From Argentina anserina (lineage: Eukaryota > Streptophyta > Magnoliopsida > Rosales > Rosaceae), in assembly GCF_933775445.1 (NCBI RefSeq), contig NC_065875.1:22319555-22383554 (forward strand): DNA of 64,000 nucleotides, in the 5' to 3' direction. The position numbers and the translations under genes are program-made. The notes under the pieces were generated by a model. That model did no database searches. It had not been told where the DNA came from and saw only the letters and a list, made by a program, of their open reading frames with translations. Shown piece after piece: positions 1 through 12,358 of this stretch (positions within the stretch are counted from its first letter, which is position 1; the number at the start of each line of letters is the position of its first letter).

Positions 1-1660
1 TTTAAGTTGAAAAGTAGGGCAGATTGATGACGACATCCGTGGGTGAGTTTGTTTGCCACGATGCGGCTTGGACTCCGTTTGGCTTTTGAGTTAAAATGGC
101 GGGGGAGCAATTCATGGGATTATTGCCTAAAAGGGATTAGGGATTATTAAATCAGTGGTGCTCCAAAATATCAAAACGCGTTTTTGAATTTCAGAAAAGA
201 TTGTGGAATTAAATTTCTTGCCAAATGCATATGTGTTGTCGATGCAAATAGGCAACAATAATATATAGTTTGTCAAAGCGTTAGACCATTGAAGTGTCGT
301 AAAATGTGGGTTACTAATAATTCGTACAAGACATGTCTACAAACATTAGGAATCACTTTATACATAAGGTGACTGTTGCATTCGGGATTGGGATAGATAA
401 ATTAGTGCAATTCATTAACGTATACATGAGTGGTCGTTTTTCTTGTCCACTCGTTATACTTATAATTTAGTTAAGTTAGGATAACCAAACATAATGGTTA
501 AGAGAGCTACCCGGCCCAAAAAGAAGAAACAATAGTATCAAATATAGGTATGTCAATTTCGACACGAACTGATAATACGATTCGAAACCCAAATGAAATA
601 AAACGGGTTGAACCCGTACGATTAAAAAGCGGGTTAGCGGTGAGTTAACCCGTCATGACTCATTTAATAATCAAGTTAACCATGAGTCAACTTGCTAATA
701 TGAAATGAACTCACTGACACGATTAATATAAAATCAAGAAAAATTATATATAAAATAAACATATACATAACTAATTGAATAAAGTAGCATCATATGTAAC
801 ACAGTTTTAATAAGTTTTTACTCATTTTGAACTAGAATATAGGTAATACAAAAAATTATTTTTCTATTTTGTTTTAATTGCTTTTTTTAATGTAAAATTG
901 CACGATATATATATATATATTAAATTAGTTAAATGAGTTGGAAACGGGTAATTTGTTTAATAAGCAGGTTGTATTTGAGTTTAAATTTATAACACGATTA
1001 TTAAATGGGTTGGATTTGCATTTATATTTTATGACACGCAAAACACCTTAATCCAAACCCAACTGTACACAACTGATTAATAGCCCTGATTCAAATGTGT
1101 ACAAATCTATAATTTAAAATGAACGTCTATCAAAATTTTAACAAAACGCTAATCTTCGCTCATAATATTTTATTTCAAGCCTTATCTTCGATTCTAAAAA
1201 AATCAGTCAATTAGTCATTTCTCTCCAAGGAAATCAGATATTTAATTGCAATTTGAGCTAGCAAAATTAGATTTCCTAACGACCCCCATTATTTTCTACA
1301 TTTGGAGCTAAGGAGATAATCATCGTAATCCGCACTAACAGACTCGAAGAGTGTCAGACGAGATCAGGGCGCTGAATCACAATCCATGATGTCACGCCGC
1401 TACTCTAGACCCGGCCGCAGCCGAACACCACACCACCCTTACACCCAACTGGAACCAATCAGTAAACTAGCTGTCAAACCATCTGGACTCGTACACAGTT
1501 TCCAAAATCCCCAGCATGTCCCTCTTCTGTTGCTTCACTCTTCCCCGTAAAAGGGCCCCTATTTCGTAATTTAAGCCCTAAAAAAGGTAAAAACAAATAA
1601 TAAAAAAATTAAAAAAAAGGAAAATAGCTGGAGACCAGGTATAAGAGTGGATGCTCTCCC
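1..1660. other. 5' intergenic region with a decayed interspersed repeat
   Basis: I find no gene here. Positions about 545-1080 hold a degenerate repeat rich in short inverted runs of CGGGTT/AACCCG and tracts such as GAGTTAACCCGTCATGACTC. This style is common in old interspersed elements of plant genomes, but I cannot assign a class. The last 300 bases (1360-1660) are more GC-rich and probably contain the promoter of the PB1 gene downstream. A weak TATA-like GGTATAAGAG lies near 1637-1646, followed by a CT-rich leader. Confidence 0.45.
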
Positions 1661-1781
1661 CTCATTTTTCTCTCTCTTCGGTTTTCTGAGGAGTAAAAGA
1701 TTCTAAAGAAGCAAACACACCGTAACCACCCCACAACCCCAAAAACCCACAGTCGTTGGTTTTACTCAGTCCACTCCCTCC

Positions 1782-4115
1782 ATGGAGCCTCCGGCGGCGG
1801 CGCCACTTCAGCCTCACTACCCCGACTCCCTCGACTCGTCCCCGCGCTCCCGCAACACCGACTCCTGGGACGACCCTCTCCCGCCGGCTTCCCGGCTCCG
1901 GCTCATGTGCAGTTACGGCGGCCATATCGTCCCCCGCCCGCACGACAAGTCGTTGTGCTACGTCGGCGGCGACACTCGCATCGTCGTCGTCGATAGGAAC
2001 ACCTCGCTTTCCGACCTCTCCAATCGTCTGGCGAAGACGCTGTTGAACGGCCGGCCGTTCACGCTCAAGTATCAGCTGCCGAGCGAGGACCTGGACTCGT
2101 TGATCTCGGTGACGACGGATGATGATTTGGATAATATGATCGACGAGTTTGATCGGACGGCCAGTCATAATTCGTCGGCCAAGCCGGCGCGGATTCGGTT
2201 GTTCCTGTTTCCGTTGAAGCCGGAATCCACGCAGTCGATGGGGCCGATGCTCGATATGCCAGCGAAGACGGAGGACTGGTTCCTCAACGCGCTCAACGCC
2301 TCATCCGGGATGCTCAACCGCGGATTCTCCGACTCCGCCTCCGTGGATTGCTTGCTCAGTCTAGACGACGGCGACCGCGGCGGCGCTGCGAACAATTCGG
2401 ATTCGAGAGGAGGAGACACGGAGGCTTCTGCGGCGGCGAATTGCAAGAACGGGAGGCCGGACGTTCACTCTGTCCCTGATTCGCCGATGCTTGAAAACTC
2501 GTCGTCGTTTGGGTCAACCTCGTCGTCTCCGTCGCTGGCCAATTTGCCTCCGATTCGGGTCCACGTGGAAGACGGCGGTGGTAGTAGTCATGGCGGGAAT
2601 AGAGTGCAGGATCAGAAGGTTGGGATCGAAGATCAGTTTGCTCAGATGACTATGGGGATGGCTGGGCAGCAGAAGCAAGACGATGTCGGCGGCTTTGTGG
2701 TGCTGTCTTCACCGCCGCCGTTGCCGACTACTATTGTGCCTTCCTCTGCGGCGGTGAGTTCTTCTTCAGCCCCTGATTACATGAATCGGGTGATCTCCGA
2801 CGACGAGCGATCCGATCACGGTGGATATCGGAAACCACTTCCTCCTCAGCCTCAACAGCAAGCGAGTCTACCTCAGTCCCAACCCAAATCTACCGGAGTT
2901 TTTGATTTGCCGTCGCCGGATTCCGTGTCAAGGTATGGTTTCTTTGGTTTGAATGTGCTCCGATTTGTAGTTGTTTCTTTTTTCTTCAAATTTTCTGCAA
3001 TTGAGGTTGTATATTTAGATCATACTATTAATATTAAATTGATTATCATCGGGGTGTTGTTGATTGTGTCATTTTGTGCTTTGTGGATTCGAATTCACAG
3101 TGATCATAGTTTATCGAATGCTGCCATATCTCGCCCTAAACCAGTAATTTATCAAGAACCACTTGCTCAGATACCATCTGGAACCCCTACCAGGTTTCCC
3201 GCAAACCTTGTTGATCCGAGAACAAATGTCTCCGATGCAAACTCTCGGGTTCAGATGCAACAGCAGGTTCAGGATTCAGGGTATGTATTACAAAACCAAT
3301 ACGATCAACAACTACAACAGCAGCATCAGCAACAGCAACTGCTTCAGCAGCAACTACAACAGCAGCAACAATTTATACATCCCGGTGCACATTATATGCA
3401 TCATCACCCTGCTGGGTCTGTGCCAATTCAGGCATACTACCCTGTATATCCTTCTCAGCAGCAACAGCAGCACCAGCAGCAACAGCAGCAACAGCAGCAC
3501 CAGCAACAACAGCATCACCAGCAGCAACAACAGCATCACCACCATCATCCTCAGCTAGATCAGCAGCAGCAGCAGCAATACCAAGTTTATTACATGCCCG
3601 CAAGACAGGCCGCGCCGTACAGCAATATGCCCCTGCAGCAATCGCTGCAGTCCAACAATAGTGAAGCTGCTTCTGCTGCTACTATTGCTTCTAGCCGCTC
3701 TCAAACGCCTCCCAATCCCATGCTCTCTCCCACTGCAGCTTACAGCCAGATAAGGAATGCTCCCATTGTCAAACCCGAAATTGCTGCTGGTGTGTACAGG
3801 ACAGCAACTACAGGTGCTGTTCCTCCCACTCAGCATCAGCCTCAGCCTCAGCCTCAGCAACAATATGCCGGTTACGCACAGGTTAATCACCCAGCTCAAT
3901 CAGCTGTTCCCGTTTCGACGGGTGCTGTTAATTATGCGTATGAATATGCTGATGCTTCTCATGCTCAGCATGCCCAGATATACTATACTCAGCCCCTCAC
4001 ACACGCAATGACTTCTCAGTACCAAACCATGACAGCAGCTGCTGCCATGGGGCTGCCGGAAGTTTCTGCTCAGCTTCCCAATGACAACATCAAACAGCAG
4101 CAGCAGCAGCGATGA
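1782..4115 (+). CDS. PB1-domain (octicosapeptide/Phox/Bem1p) protein with Q/H-rich tail
   Basis: Two exons, 1782-2932 and 3101-4115, give 721 residues. The 168-bp intron (donor AG|GTATGG, acceptor TTCACAG|TG) joins the exons as DSVSSDHSLSNA. Residues about 40-130 form a PB1 domain: RLRLMCSYGGHIVPRP, then YVGGDTRIVVVDR, FTLKYQLPSEDLDSLISV and DDDLDNMIDEFDR, which is the acidic OPCA motif. PB1 domains mediate protein-protein contacts. The middle is Ser/Pro-rich and the C-terminal half is dominated by CAG/CAA/CAC-encoded Gln and His runs (about 3300-3600). The length and layout fit the plant family that includes Arabidopsis At2g01190 (PDE331), recalled from memory. The biochemical role is unknown. 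It is convergent with ELP2. The intron is open in frame, which is noted separately. Confidence 0.92.
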   Translation: MEPPAAAPLQPHYPDSLDSSPRSRNTDSWDDPLPPASRLRLMCSYGGHIVPRPHDKSLCYVGGDTRIVVVDRNTSLSDLSNRLAKTLLNGRPFTLKYQLPSEDLDSLISVTTDDDLDNMIDEFDRTASHNSSAKPARIRLFLFPLKPESTQSMGPMLDMPAKTEDWFLNALNASSGMLNRGFSDSASVDCLLSLDDGDRGGAANNSDSRGGDTEASAAANCKNGRPDVHSVPDSPMLENSSSFGSTSSSPSLANLPPIRVHVEDGGGSSHGGNRVQDQKVGIEDQFAQMTMGMAGQQKQDDVGGFVVLSSPPPLPTTIVPSSAAVSSSSAPDYMNRVISDDERSDHGGYRKPLPPQPQQQASLPQSQPKSTGVFDLPSPDSVSRYGFFGLNVLRFVVVSFFFKFSAIEVVYLDHTINIKLIIIGVLLIVSFCALWIRIHSDHSLSNAAISRPKPVIYQEPLAQIPSGTPTRFPANLVDPRTNVSDANSRVQMQQQVQDSGYVLQNQYDQQLQQQHQQQQLLQQQLQQQQQFIHPGAHYMHHHPAGSVPIQAYYPVYPSQQQQQHQQQQQQQQHQQQQHHQQQQQHHHHHPQLDQQQQQQYQVYYMPARQAAPYSNMPLQQSLQSNNSEAASAATIASSRSQTPPNPMLSPTAAYSQIRNAPIVKPEIAAGVYRTATTGAVPPTQHQPQPQPQQQYAGYAQVNHPAQSAVPVSTGAVNYAYEYADASHAQHAQIYYTQPLTHAMTSQYQTMTAAAAMGLPEVSAQLPNDNIKQQQQQR
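3295..3590 (+). repeat. CAG/CAA/CAC-rich trinucleotide tracts
   Basis: Interrupted runs of CAG, CAA and CAC/CAT codons inside exon 2 of the PB1 gene encode poly-Gln with His interruptions. The densest part is about 3458-3580. Tracts of this kind tend to vary in length between individuals. They also create long spurious open frames on the opposite strand. Confidence 0.85.
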
Positions 4116-6311
4116 GGATGAGGACTTTACAGCCTTTGTAAGTCAGCTTTCAGAAGGAAGAAACAATTTTGGAGAAATGGGATGCCTGGTTTATGTTTAA
4201 AGTATCTATGTCTTTGGTAATTGGATTGTGGTATGTATTTGTGATAGATAATAAGGAACTTGGTGGTACGTTTTCGAACTCGTTCGTGTATGTCAGATTG
4301 TTTCTCATTGTCATAGAGACTCATAGGAAATGAAAAGGTGGTCTGAGATTATACTGTAAAAGTTGGAAATTCAAAAACATATTGTGTGCTTGTGCAGATC
4401 GGTTTCTGAATAAATGTTTTATAAGTAGCAATAATTTCGAATTATGATGCCGATGGATGAGCAAAGTTATCTGTTATCCTTACTCGTTAGTCTTGTCTGT
4501 GTTGCTTTAATTTGAAAATCTTCAGCACTGCTCAGTTGCTCACTCGAATTAGGTTGTAGCCGGAATTTCAGTAGTTTTCATTTGGAGTGCTTTTTTTCGA
4601 ATAGTAAGTTGATGATGAAGTATCCACTACCGGTATCGTAACTTCAAATCTACCTCTGCTATTAGGTTATGCAAGTACTTGTCACTTTCTTCAATTCTGC
4701 TGTGTTTCACTCATATTTGCAAAGTACCACCACCTTGTATTAAATACAAGAAAGATATTCAGACGCTAACTTCACAAACAATGTAGATAAATTGTAAACA
4801 ATAATACAATATGGCCAACTTGTACACAATTTGATGAATCCCAAACTAATTAGCTAAATCCACATTTGAAGTGTAGAAATGGATATGTAAACTCGGGTAT
4901 GAAGGGAAGAAAAGAAGACCAACTTCTAACTATGTCAGAGTTTAACAAAGTGGATGGTTTAATCAAGTTTTGTGGGAATAAAAAATAAGAAGTCTTCTCT
5001 CTAACCACGGGAAGTGATCTCGTGGTAGTTTGCAAGCACTTCACAATTGACCTTGTTTAGTTGTGATCATGGAACTATCAGTGGTCAAACACTGTTGCAA
5101 TGCTTAGTTGGAGCATTTAAGAAAAGTCATCTAGCTGAAATAATCGTCTCATTGTACCTATTTGCATGCAATTTAGAAGTTAACTCAATTTCCGCTTTTA
5201 CAAGTTACATGTATTCCCAATTTTGTGCTTCAAAATGGTCCTAAATGTGTAGTGTAAAATTTAATCATGAAAAACCAAATCCGAGGTGGGAAAAATCCCG
5301 CAATGGAATCTGATGGATGGGGACACAAATCTCGAATGGAATTGAATTCCTTAAGAAGAACGATAATGACAATTTCGATTGATGTTGTATATCTTTGAAA
5401 AACTTGGCTCACTCTACCATGGTGTATCTCGTCATCATATCGAAATTTACTCATATCTGGTATAACTCCAAAACCCTCCACATAGGAAAGTGCCTTATTA
5501 TTCGGGTACTTGATTCTCATGTGAGTAAGCAGTGATATGACACAGTGTGCCCTTAGATTCTTCGTTTTCATTATCCAACAAAAATTTACGTTTAAATACT
5601 CTTTAAACTACGGGCAAACGTACGAGGTTATTCTAATTCTGCTTTTGGGAATGCGAGAGATTATGCGGTTTGCTTTGTACTCCTACTATTATGTTAATTT
5701 ATCTCACGTGGGTTCTTTGCAGTGAGGGCTGAGCTACCGTCGACACCACCTCCGGTGAACAAGAAGCGATTGCGGCGGTGGTCTGAGTTTGGTACACTGG
5801 TCAGAGGTCAATGACTAGCGATGTTTCAGTCTCACCCTATGATTCTACATTAGCTTGTTTCAAATATGGTAAACATGGCCAAATAGGGATGGACCATTTA
5901 AGTTGGCTCATCATTCAACTTTCAAGGTTGGAACTTGGAAGGGTGGATGAGAGTAGCAGAGTTTGAACCCTAATTTGGGATTAATGGGCATGCCAAAAGT
6001 GAAGTATGATCTGAAAAAGAAACCTCTGGCTGAAGATATCGGCGCCATCGAGACTCATCTTCATGTCACATTCAATAAAAGAGGAAGAAGAATCATGTTA
6101 TTCCTTTGTGAAAAACTTGATCTGGATATGGATTTGATGCGATGCACAAGAATCAATGACATGTCCAAGCAGGAGAAGCAGACTTGTCAAACTTTCATGG
6201 CGCTCGTGTGTCAATGACTCAATATTTCGACTTGCAAAATTGGGTCCACTAAATAAGTTAGAGCTTACAGAATTGATTTTACGGACAGTAAAGTAACTAA
6301 TATCGATCAAT
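4116..6311. other. Convergent intergenic region between PB1 gene and ELP2
   Basis: This holds the 3' untranslated regions of the two convergent genes and about 2 kb of sequence without a supported gene. A short GC-richer patch at 5722-5812, directly after a TTTGCAG acceptor-like sequence, and a frame at 5963-6217 look mildly coding, but I recognise no family in them. I see no clear element ends. Confidence 0.4.
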
Positions 6312-9300
6312 TTAACATTTTACCTCGAACACTCTCACACAATGATCAGCTCCACAAGAAGCAAGCTGTATGCTACTGCAATTTTCACTCTCGCGCTTTC
6401 GCCATGCCAGACGGCTCACAGAAGATACATGACACATCAATGGATCAAACTGCGTCACGAGAGCGGCACACACATTTGCTTCTACACCATCGTCGGGTTT
6501 GTTAACAGAGAGACTCCACAACTCGATGAGTCCGTTTTCCATTCCAACTGCAAGCAACCCATTGTTTTGCTTGGAATCAAGACCAACCCAAGATAGGGCT
6601 GTGACACTACTGCTGAACGGTGGGAGAGTCGCGAGCAGCTTAACTGATAAGTCTTTTCCAACAGTCCAGATCTTCACTGTCTTATCCCTCGAGCCTGTTG
6701 CAAATTCATAGCTGTGGGGATTCCAGGAACACGACCATATGATTCTTTTGTGTGCCTCGTGCTTTGCTACCAGCTTGTAACTAGCTCCATCAGTGCCTAA
6801 ACAGACATGAGAAACTATGCATCACAAACTGTTTGTAACAATTGGCTCAATGTCAGGTCTGAGCGAGAGTGATTAAACATATCAGTGAAGACAAAACTGC
6901 ATAATTAATACACATCTTGTGACCATGTCTCTTAGAAAGGTAAGAGTAACTACAGACTGAGCACGTAAAATAACTAACCTAGAGTTTTTTTTTTTTTTAA
7001 ACCTAGAGTCTGGACAACCAGTTAATCAACATGTACACAAAAACTGAGGGCTAGACAAAGTATGGTATCAACTCTTAATATTGTTGTATCTCTTCGTTAA
7101 GGAAACATTCAGCTTGCACAACTGGTTAATAGACATCATCAGTACTGCAACAGAGCATAAGGTGAGTTTTAAATAAATATTACCAGGACATCATTCAAAA
7201 TACCTGTTTTGTTAATTGCAAATACAGAGAACTGGCGATCCCTTGATACGACCAACAGGAACTTGTCATCAGGAGAAAACTCCATTTGTGTAACTGTTAA
7301 GGTATGAGACTGCAAGCGACCAAGTGCTCTCCAGGAACCGACTTCCCACAGCCATATTTCTGCAACTGCTGCTGATTGGGCCTGCAATACTATCATGTTA
7401 GTACATTGAAGACTTGTTATTTGGTGATTATAATTTTATATGGATCACATGCCTCATATGTTGGAGCATATAAGAAAAAGTTCCTATGATATAAAAATTC
7501 TTTCAAGTTCATAAAAATAATAACCTTGAAGCAAGTACTCCATAACTATTAAAACACCATATACCTTACAAGATGAAGCAACAAGCTTCCCTTCATGATC
7601 ACTGCAAAGAGCAAATAGCTCATTCCCGTGACCATAAAGCTTGTGTGATTCTGGCCAAAGTGTATGCCATCCCAATTGATCTTCAATCGGGGGTTCAGTC
7701 AACACAACAGGAACTGCATCAGGAATAGCTTCAAGAGTGTCAAGGCTATCATTTGGATTCTTCTCTATGGTGTGCTGCTCGGCTGCCCAAAATGAAAATT
7801 ACAGTTATAAAAAATTTCTAATTTTGTAATTTATTAGATTTAAAACAACATATGTAAAATAAAAACCAGACAGTATCAATTGCAAGAATTTAAATTATAA
7901 GATTTAAGCTTCTAAGATAGAACAAGAGGATCACCATGAACATAAATGGGTTTCTGTGATAGCCCAAGAGCTGACATATTTGCACCCAATATCTGTACAC
8001 CCAATTGTATATCTTCGGAAAAGGTAAAGTTTTGTGAAATGGCATGACCCAATGTCTTCAAGAAAGACAAAGGAGCTTCAAACACTCTGGCAACTTTCTC
8101 ATCGGCTCCACTGACAAAACGATGGTTTCCTTTTCCTTGGATGATGGTGACACAGTTCATATCATGACCATGGACTTGAGGACGGGCAATTTCATGCCAA
8201 GAACCCTCATCTTCAGGAGTCGTATCATTTTTCCAGGGAGAAAAAATTCGAGTTGTCTGCATATTATGAAACGATTGTGCGTCATATTTTGACTTCAAGT
8301 GACATGACAAGTCCAGTCGAAAGTTCGTAAAAAATAAATGATAACTAGGTATTCGCAAAGGAATGAAATGAAGTTAAAAACCTTTTCTTGTGAATTCATG
8401 TCACCCATTCAAACTCTCAAGTAATATAAACTTTACTAGGAATGAATGAATCATTAGAGTTTACCGTAACATAGGCATCATACTCACCTGATCATCACTG
8501 ACTGACAGCAAGTATTCACCAGATCTCCCCCAAGCAATATCGGTAATAGCTGCAAAATGCCCAGATGGAACTTTTTGTGGTTGCCAATGATCTAAACTAG
8601 CACCAACATTTCTCCACAGATGGAAAGATCCACCATACCCATGTGCTAAGATTGAATCTCCACTGGGACTCCAGTGCCCACCGTAAAATCCTAGAGCACA
8701 ATGACTTAATTCCCCAACTGTAACAACATTCATCCAGATACCAGAAGTTTTTTCTGGTTTCCAGATCATCATTGTCTTATCCATGGATGCAGATAAGATA
8801 CTCTGGTGTTGACGGTAGGCAATCCCTTCTGAAGATGCAGGTGATGGCGGTTGCCACTCCACAGAATACACCCAATCCTCATGACCAATCAGAAGAGATT
8901 CCAGTGAAATCTGATATGAAGTTGTTCCAGCTACAAGTACAGGGCCATCTATGTAAGATGCTAAGCTTATTTTTTCTGGCTTGGAACTCTGGCTGCTGTC
9001 CAAAGAACCCCGTAAAGCCATCTTCCATATGCGTATGCCTTTGTCTTGTGATGAACTAACAAGTAGAATATAATGTGCTGCACCACTGTTGCATATGGGT
9101 AATGAGAAATCCAGACTTCTGATCCAATCTGTATGTCCCTTCAACTCGCAGGCTCGAACAAACTGGGTGTGCATATAAAAAAACTCAAAATGTTACAAGG
9201 CCTCCATAATATACTGTAAATCAAAGAGTAACATTGATAAATGATGCCAAATACCTTTCCTCTCCTCTCCCCAGAGTATAGGTGGATTTTGTTATCCAAC

Positions 9301-10625
9301 CCTCCCATGGCCAGGACTAAGTGCCCAGTATTCCCAGGCAACTCTGCTAGTGAAAGTGCTACCATAGGTTTTGAGCCAACAAATAGAGAATCCAAATGCA
9401 ATAATTCACAGTCACCTGAAACATAATTAGTCGCTTCAGTGCAAGACCAAACCAAACAAGCTGTTGGAAAATGATTTTGCACACAATATTGAGAAGATGC
9501 AGTACTTAGGTCGTTTTCTTGTATTAGACAATACAATCTTAGAAGAGCCATTAATAAGCCTTCGTGAACCATTGTTGTGAATCCTTACAACAATGACAAT
9601 CTATTGCTTGAGAGCAGTTTAACACTTTCAGTTATGATCATTTCAATGCACAGTTTGAACCTAAGTGGCAACACTTAATGAAGGTTTTACAGGAAAGGAG
9701 TGTGTACAACTAATGATCACCAATGGGTAAATCTATCAAATATATAAAAGCAAAAAGTTTAAACTTTTTTCCAGTGAACTTTTGGGCTTACCTCCTCCAG
9801 TAGATGGGAAAACAACCTCCCACAAATAAACTGTACCGTCCGAAGAAGTAGAAGCAAAGATTGCCTCAGTCTCAGAAACCATAATCCCACTAATGCATGT
9901 GACACCCTTCTTGTGTAATTCAGGTACTTGCAGCACATATCTCCACTGTAAACAAACAAAGAGATATATATTAAGGACAACAGCAATGCCAAGAATCCAA
10001 CTTTAGTTTTAGCTACCTCTGAACTCATAACTCAAGTTCAATGTAACCTCACTTTACTGATCACTTACAAAACACTACCTAAGAAAACACACACAATGAA
10101 CATCAACCAAGATTGTACCTTTGCTTCAAGAACAGAATACTCCCACAATATAATGGCACCCCCAGCATCTCCAGATAGCAAGTAATGTCGCTCCAAGTCT
10201 TTAGCTGTTCACAAAGGTAAAGCTTTAAGCTTGAACAACGATTCTAAACAGAAACTGATGAACAGTAAAAAAAGAAGAATTCTTACCTTTGAATGCAAAC
10301 TTATTACTTGGAAGCCATTGGGTGCAGTTAACAGAGGCCTTGTGACCCGGAAGCGTAGTCGAAATTTGAGCAGTCTGCACCGTTTTAGCAGAGTGATTAG
10401 CTTTAAAAGAAAAAACAGGGTTTTGAAAATTACAGAGAAGGAGATATGGAAGGAAGAGAAAGAAGGAACCTTTGGGTCGAATATAGCGACGGCGTTTTGG
10501 GCGCCGAAAGAGAGTAAACCGCAAGCTCCCCATGAGACGTTGTTCACTATTCTGTTGCACCCTGCTCCTATGAACACTCGCTTTACTTCGACCTCACTCG
10601 GGCCGCCTCCGACGGTGGAGGACAT
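6312..10625 (-). CDS. ELP2: Elongator complex protein 2 (WD40 scaffold)
   Basis: Ten exons on the minus strand: 10470-10625, 10287-10374, 10119-10204, 9792-9945, 9255-9415, 8488-9162, 7935-8256, 7565-7782, 7204-7381 and 6312-6796. The phases agree throughout and give 840 residues, close to the plant ELP2 length. The start MSSTVGGGPSEVEVKRVFIG leads into the ELP2 N-terminus GAGCNRIVNNVSWGA. WD-type repeats follow, with GLDNKIHLYSGER, ELKGHTDWIRSLDF, LIGHEDWVYSVEWQPP, ASMDKTMMIW, GFYGGHWSPSGDSILAHGYG, ARPQVHGHDMNCV and LGANMSALGLSQKPIYVHG. ELP2 is the two-propeller scaffold of Elongator, which modifies wobble uridines of tRNAs and is linked to transcription. An upstream in-frame ATG (10691) would only add a Ser/Leu run encoded by a GA-repeat leader, so I chose the second Met. 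It is divergent from the hydrolase gene. Confidence 0.96.
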
Positions 10626-10639
10626 GGTGGTGGAAGAAT

Positions 10640-10672
10640 CGGAGAGGGAGAGGGAGAGGGAGAGAGAGAGAG
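10640..10672. repeat. GGAGAG/GA microsatellite in the ELP2 leader
   Basis: A GAGAGG-type run followed by (GA)n lies just upstream of the ELP2 ATG. On the gene's strand it is a CT-rich tract in the probable 5' untranslated region. GA/CT runs near plant transcription starts are common. Confidence 0.75.
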
Positions 10673-11673
10673 AGCTGTGGCTAGTGGGCACTGTGTTTAG
10701 CAGAGGGCGGCTTCAAACTAGTTCGGAAACCAGCAAAGCAAATTGTTACGGATGGATTACTTACTGAGGGGGTATAATTGTCATTCCATGTAACGATCGG
10801 AGCGTATTCAACCATCTCAGCTCGAATTTGGCCCTTTTTTCGCAAGAATGTCACGTTTTCATTGCCACATACAGGTTGACACGCTTCAGGACTCTTCGGA
10901 TAAGTGCCTAATATGCCCGGAAAATCGCCGGAGAAGATCGAGTTGGTTTGACGAAAAGACAATTGTACCCCTATGTGTTCTGTCCATGTGTAACCACAGT
11001 TCAGTTAGTTCATCAACCCGGCTCACAATCCGAAACCCGACCAACAAAAACGAGAAAGGAAGGATTTGGGCAGTCAGTGGGTGAAGGCCCAGGGACTTGT
11101 GTGACATCTCAATGCCTAATCTATTCTCCCACTCAGTAATTTATCAGAAATTGAAACATAGTGAGGAGAAAAAGAAAAGATTTACACTTTGTCGCGTCTT
11201 TACAAATTTTCTTGTTAAAATCTAGTGGATTGCTCCAGCCTGTCGGATTTAATCTCAAACTCGTTGTACTTCCTCTTCAGTGAACGAAGTAATCTTTGAT
11301 AAATAAAAAGTAGAGAAGAAGACATAAGGAGGATCTAAATTCAAAATTTGTATTAGCATGAAACGCGTTACGTGCGTGCTCCACATATAAATTCAATTCG
11401 TTTTAGACATGTCTGACAAGAGACACCAAACAATCTGAAGGCACAACATTGCTCACGACCAGTAGCTAGCATCATCGAGGTTCAAGCCACTTCAAACTAC
11501 TCGGACTGATTGCGCTCATTGATCTTTGCCGAGACCAATGCCTTGTCTAGAGGACGACTTTCAATCTTGAAGCCGAGTCAGTTTATCTTGTGTGTATTTT
11601 CTGTTTTTAGTATGTTGGACCGCATGTTTATTTTCGCTTCTTCCATTTCTGTACAATTATTTAGTCCTTCGTA

Positions 11674-12007
11674 GGTCTCGTTTGGTATATGGAAAGAAAA
11701 GTAGTTCTTTTATAATTTCCCATGAAAATGGAACTTAAATGAGAAGTGAATTTTCCTTTTGGGTGTTTAGTAACACAAGGGAAGTTGGGAGGAAACTTTT
11801 CTAAAATTTTGTAATTAATGCAATAAAAGAATACAGTGAATAATAATGCAAGGAATTAAGGAGAGCAATTAGTTTCATATGTTCATGGAATAAAGTGTTT
11901 CCCCCCATATGTTTTATTCACGTAGGAAAGTAGTTTCTTATGCATACCAAACATCGGAAGGGAATGAACTTGGAAATCCGTCAATTCCGCGGAACAAACG
12001 AGAGGCC
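11674..12007. mobile_element. Probable MITE between ELP2 and the hydrolase gene
   Basis: The left end GGTCTCGTTTGGTAT and the reverse complement of the right end, GGCCTCTCGTTTGTTCC, form imperfect terminal inverted repeats around a non-coding, AT-rich 334-bp body. The flanks are GTA on the left and TTA on the right, which could be a decayed 3-bp target duplication of the PIF/Harbinger (Tourist) kind. The ends are imperfect and the class is a guess. It lies in the shared upstream region of two divergent genes. Confidence 0.5.
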
Positions 12008-12268
12008 TTAGATCATGCATGCATTGAGTGGTCAGAAATGATTTTTATTGCCGACTGAGAAATAATGGCGTGAGAAAAAATATTGTAAAACGTGTTTTAA
12101 TTAAATGGATTGGGTTCGTCACCGCCTCCTCATCACAATTCACAGATCAGTTTTGGACTTTGGAGTTTGGACCTTGCCTCACCCTCATACGAATCTCCCA
12201 TGTCTTAGTCAAATATTAAGCAAGATTAAAGAAAACAATGAAATAGAAGAGATCAAACAAAGCTAGCG

Positions 12269-12295
12269 AGGTGAGGTGAGGTGAGGTGAGGTGAG
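12269..12295. repeat. GGTGA pentanucleotide repeat
   Basis: About five copies of GAGGT/GGTGA in tandem lie 65-90 bases upstream of the hydrolase ATG, probably in its leader or core promoter. Confidence 0.85.
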
Positions 12296-12358
12296 CTACA
12301 CATACCCACCGCCTCCACCGCTAACTGAACCAATCACAATTCCTTATTCCTCGCACAT

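Noticed and set aside
3354..3603. Minus-strand Leu/Val/Ala-rich frames opposite the PB1 gene
   Set aside because: They are shadows of the CAG/CAA/CAC tracts on the coding strand.
5230..5571. 113-codon minus-strand frame
   Set aside because: Low-information translation without a domain, and probably repeat-derived. No element ends were seen.
5722..5812. GC-richer patch after TTTGCAG that reads VRAELPSTPPPVNKKRLRRW
   Set aside because: It could be a stray exon, but no partner exons or known family could be found around it.
5963..6217. 84-codon frame beginning MNPNLGLMGMPKVKYDLKKK
   Set aside because: No family recognised, no splice context, and it lies in the convergent 3' region. Not enough to call a gene.
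10231..10767. 178-codon plus-strand frame over the ELP2 first exons
   Set aside because: It is the reverse of ELP2 exons 1-2 and their intron. The minus-strand gene explains the sequence.
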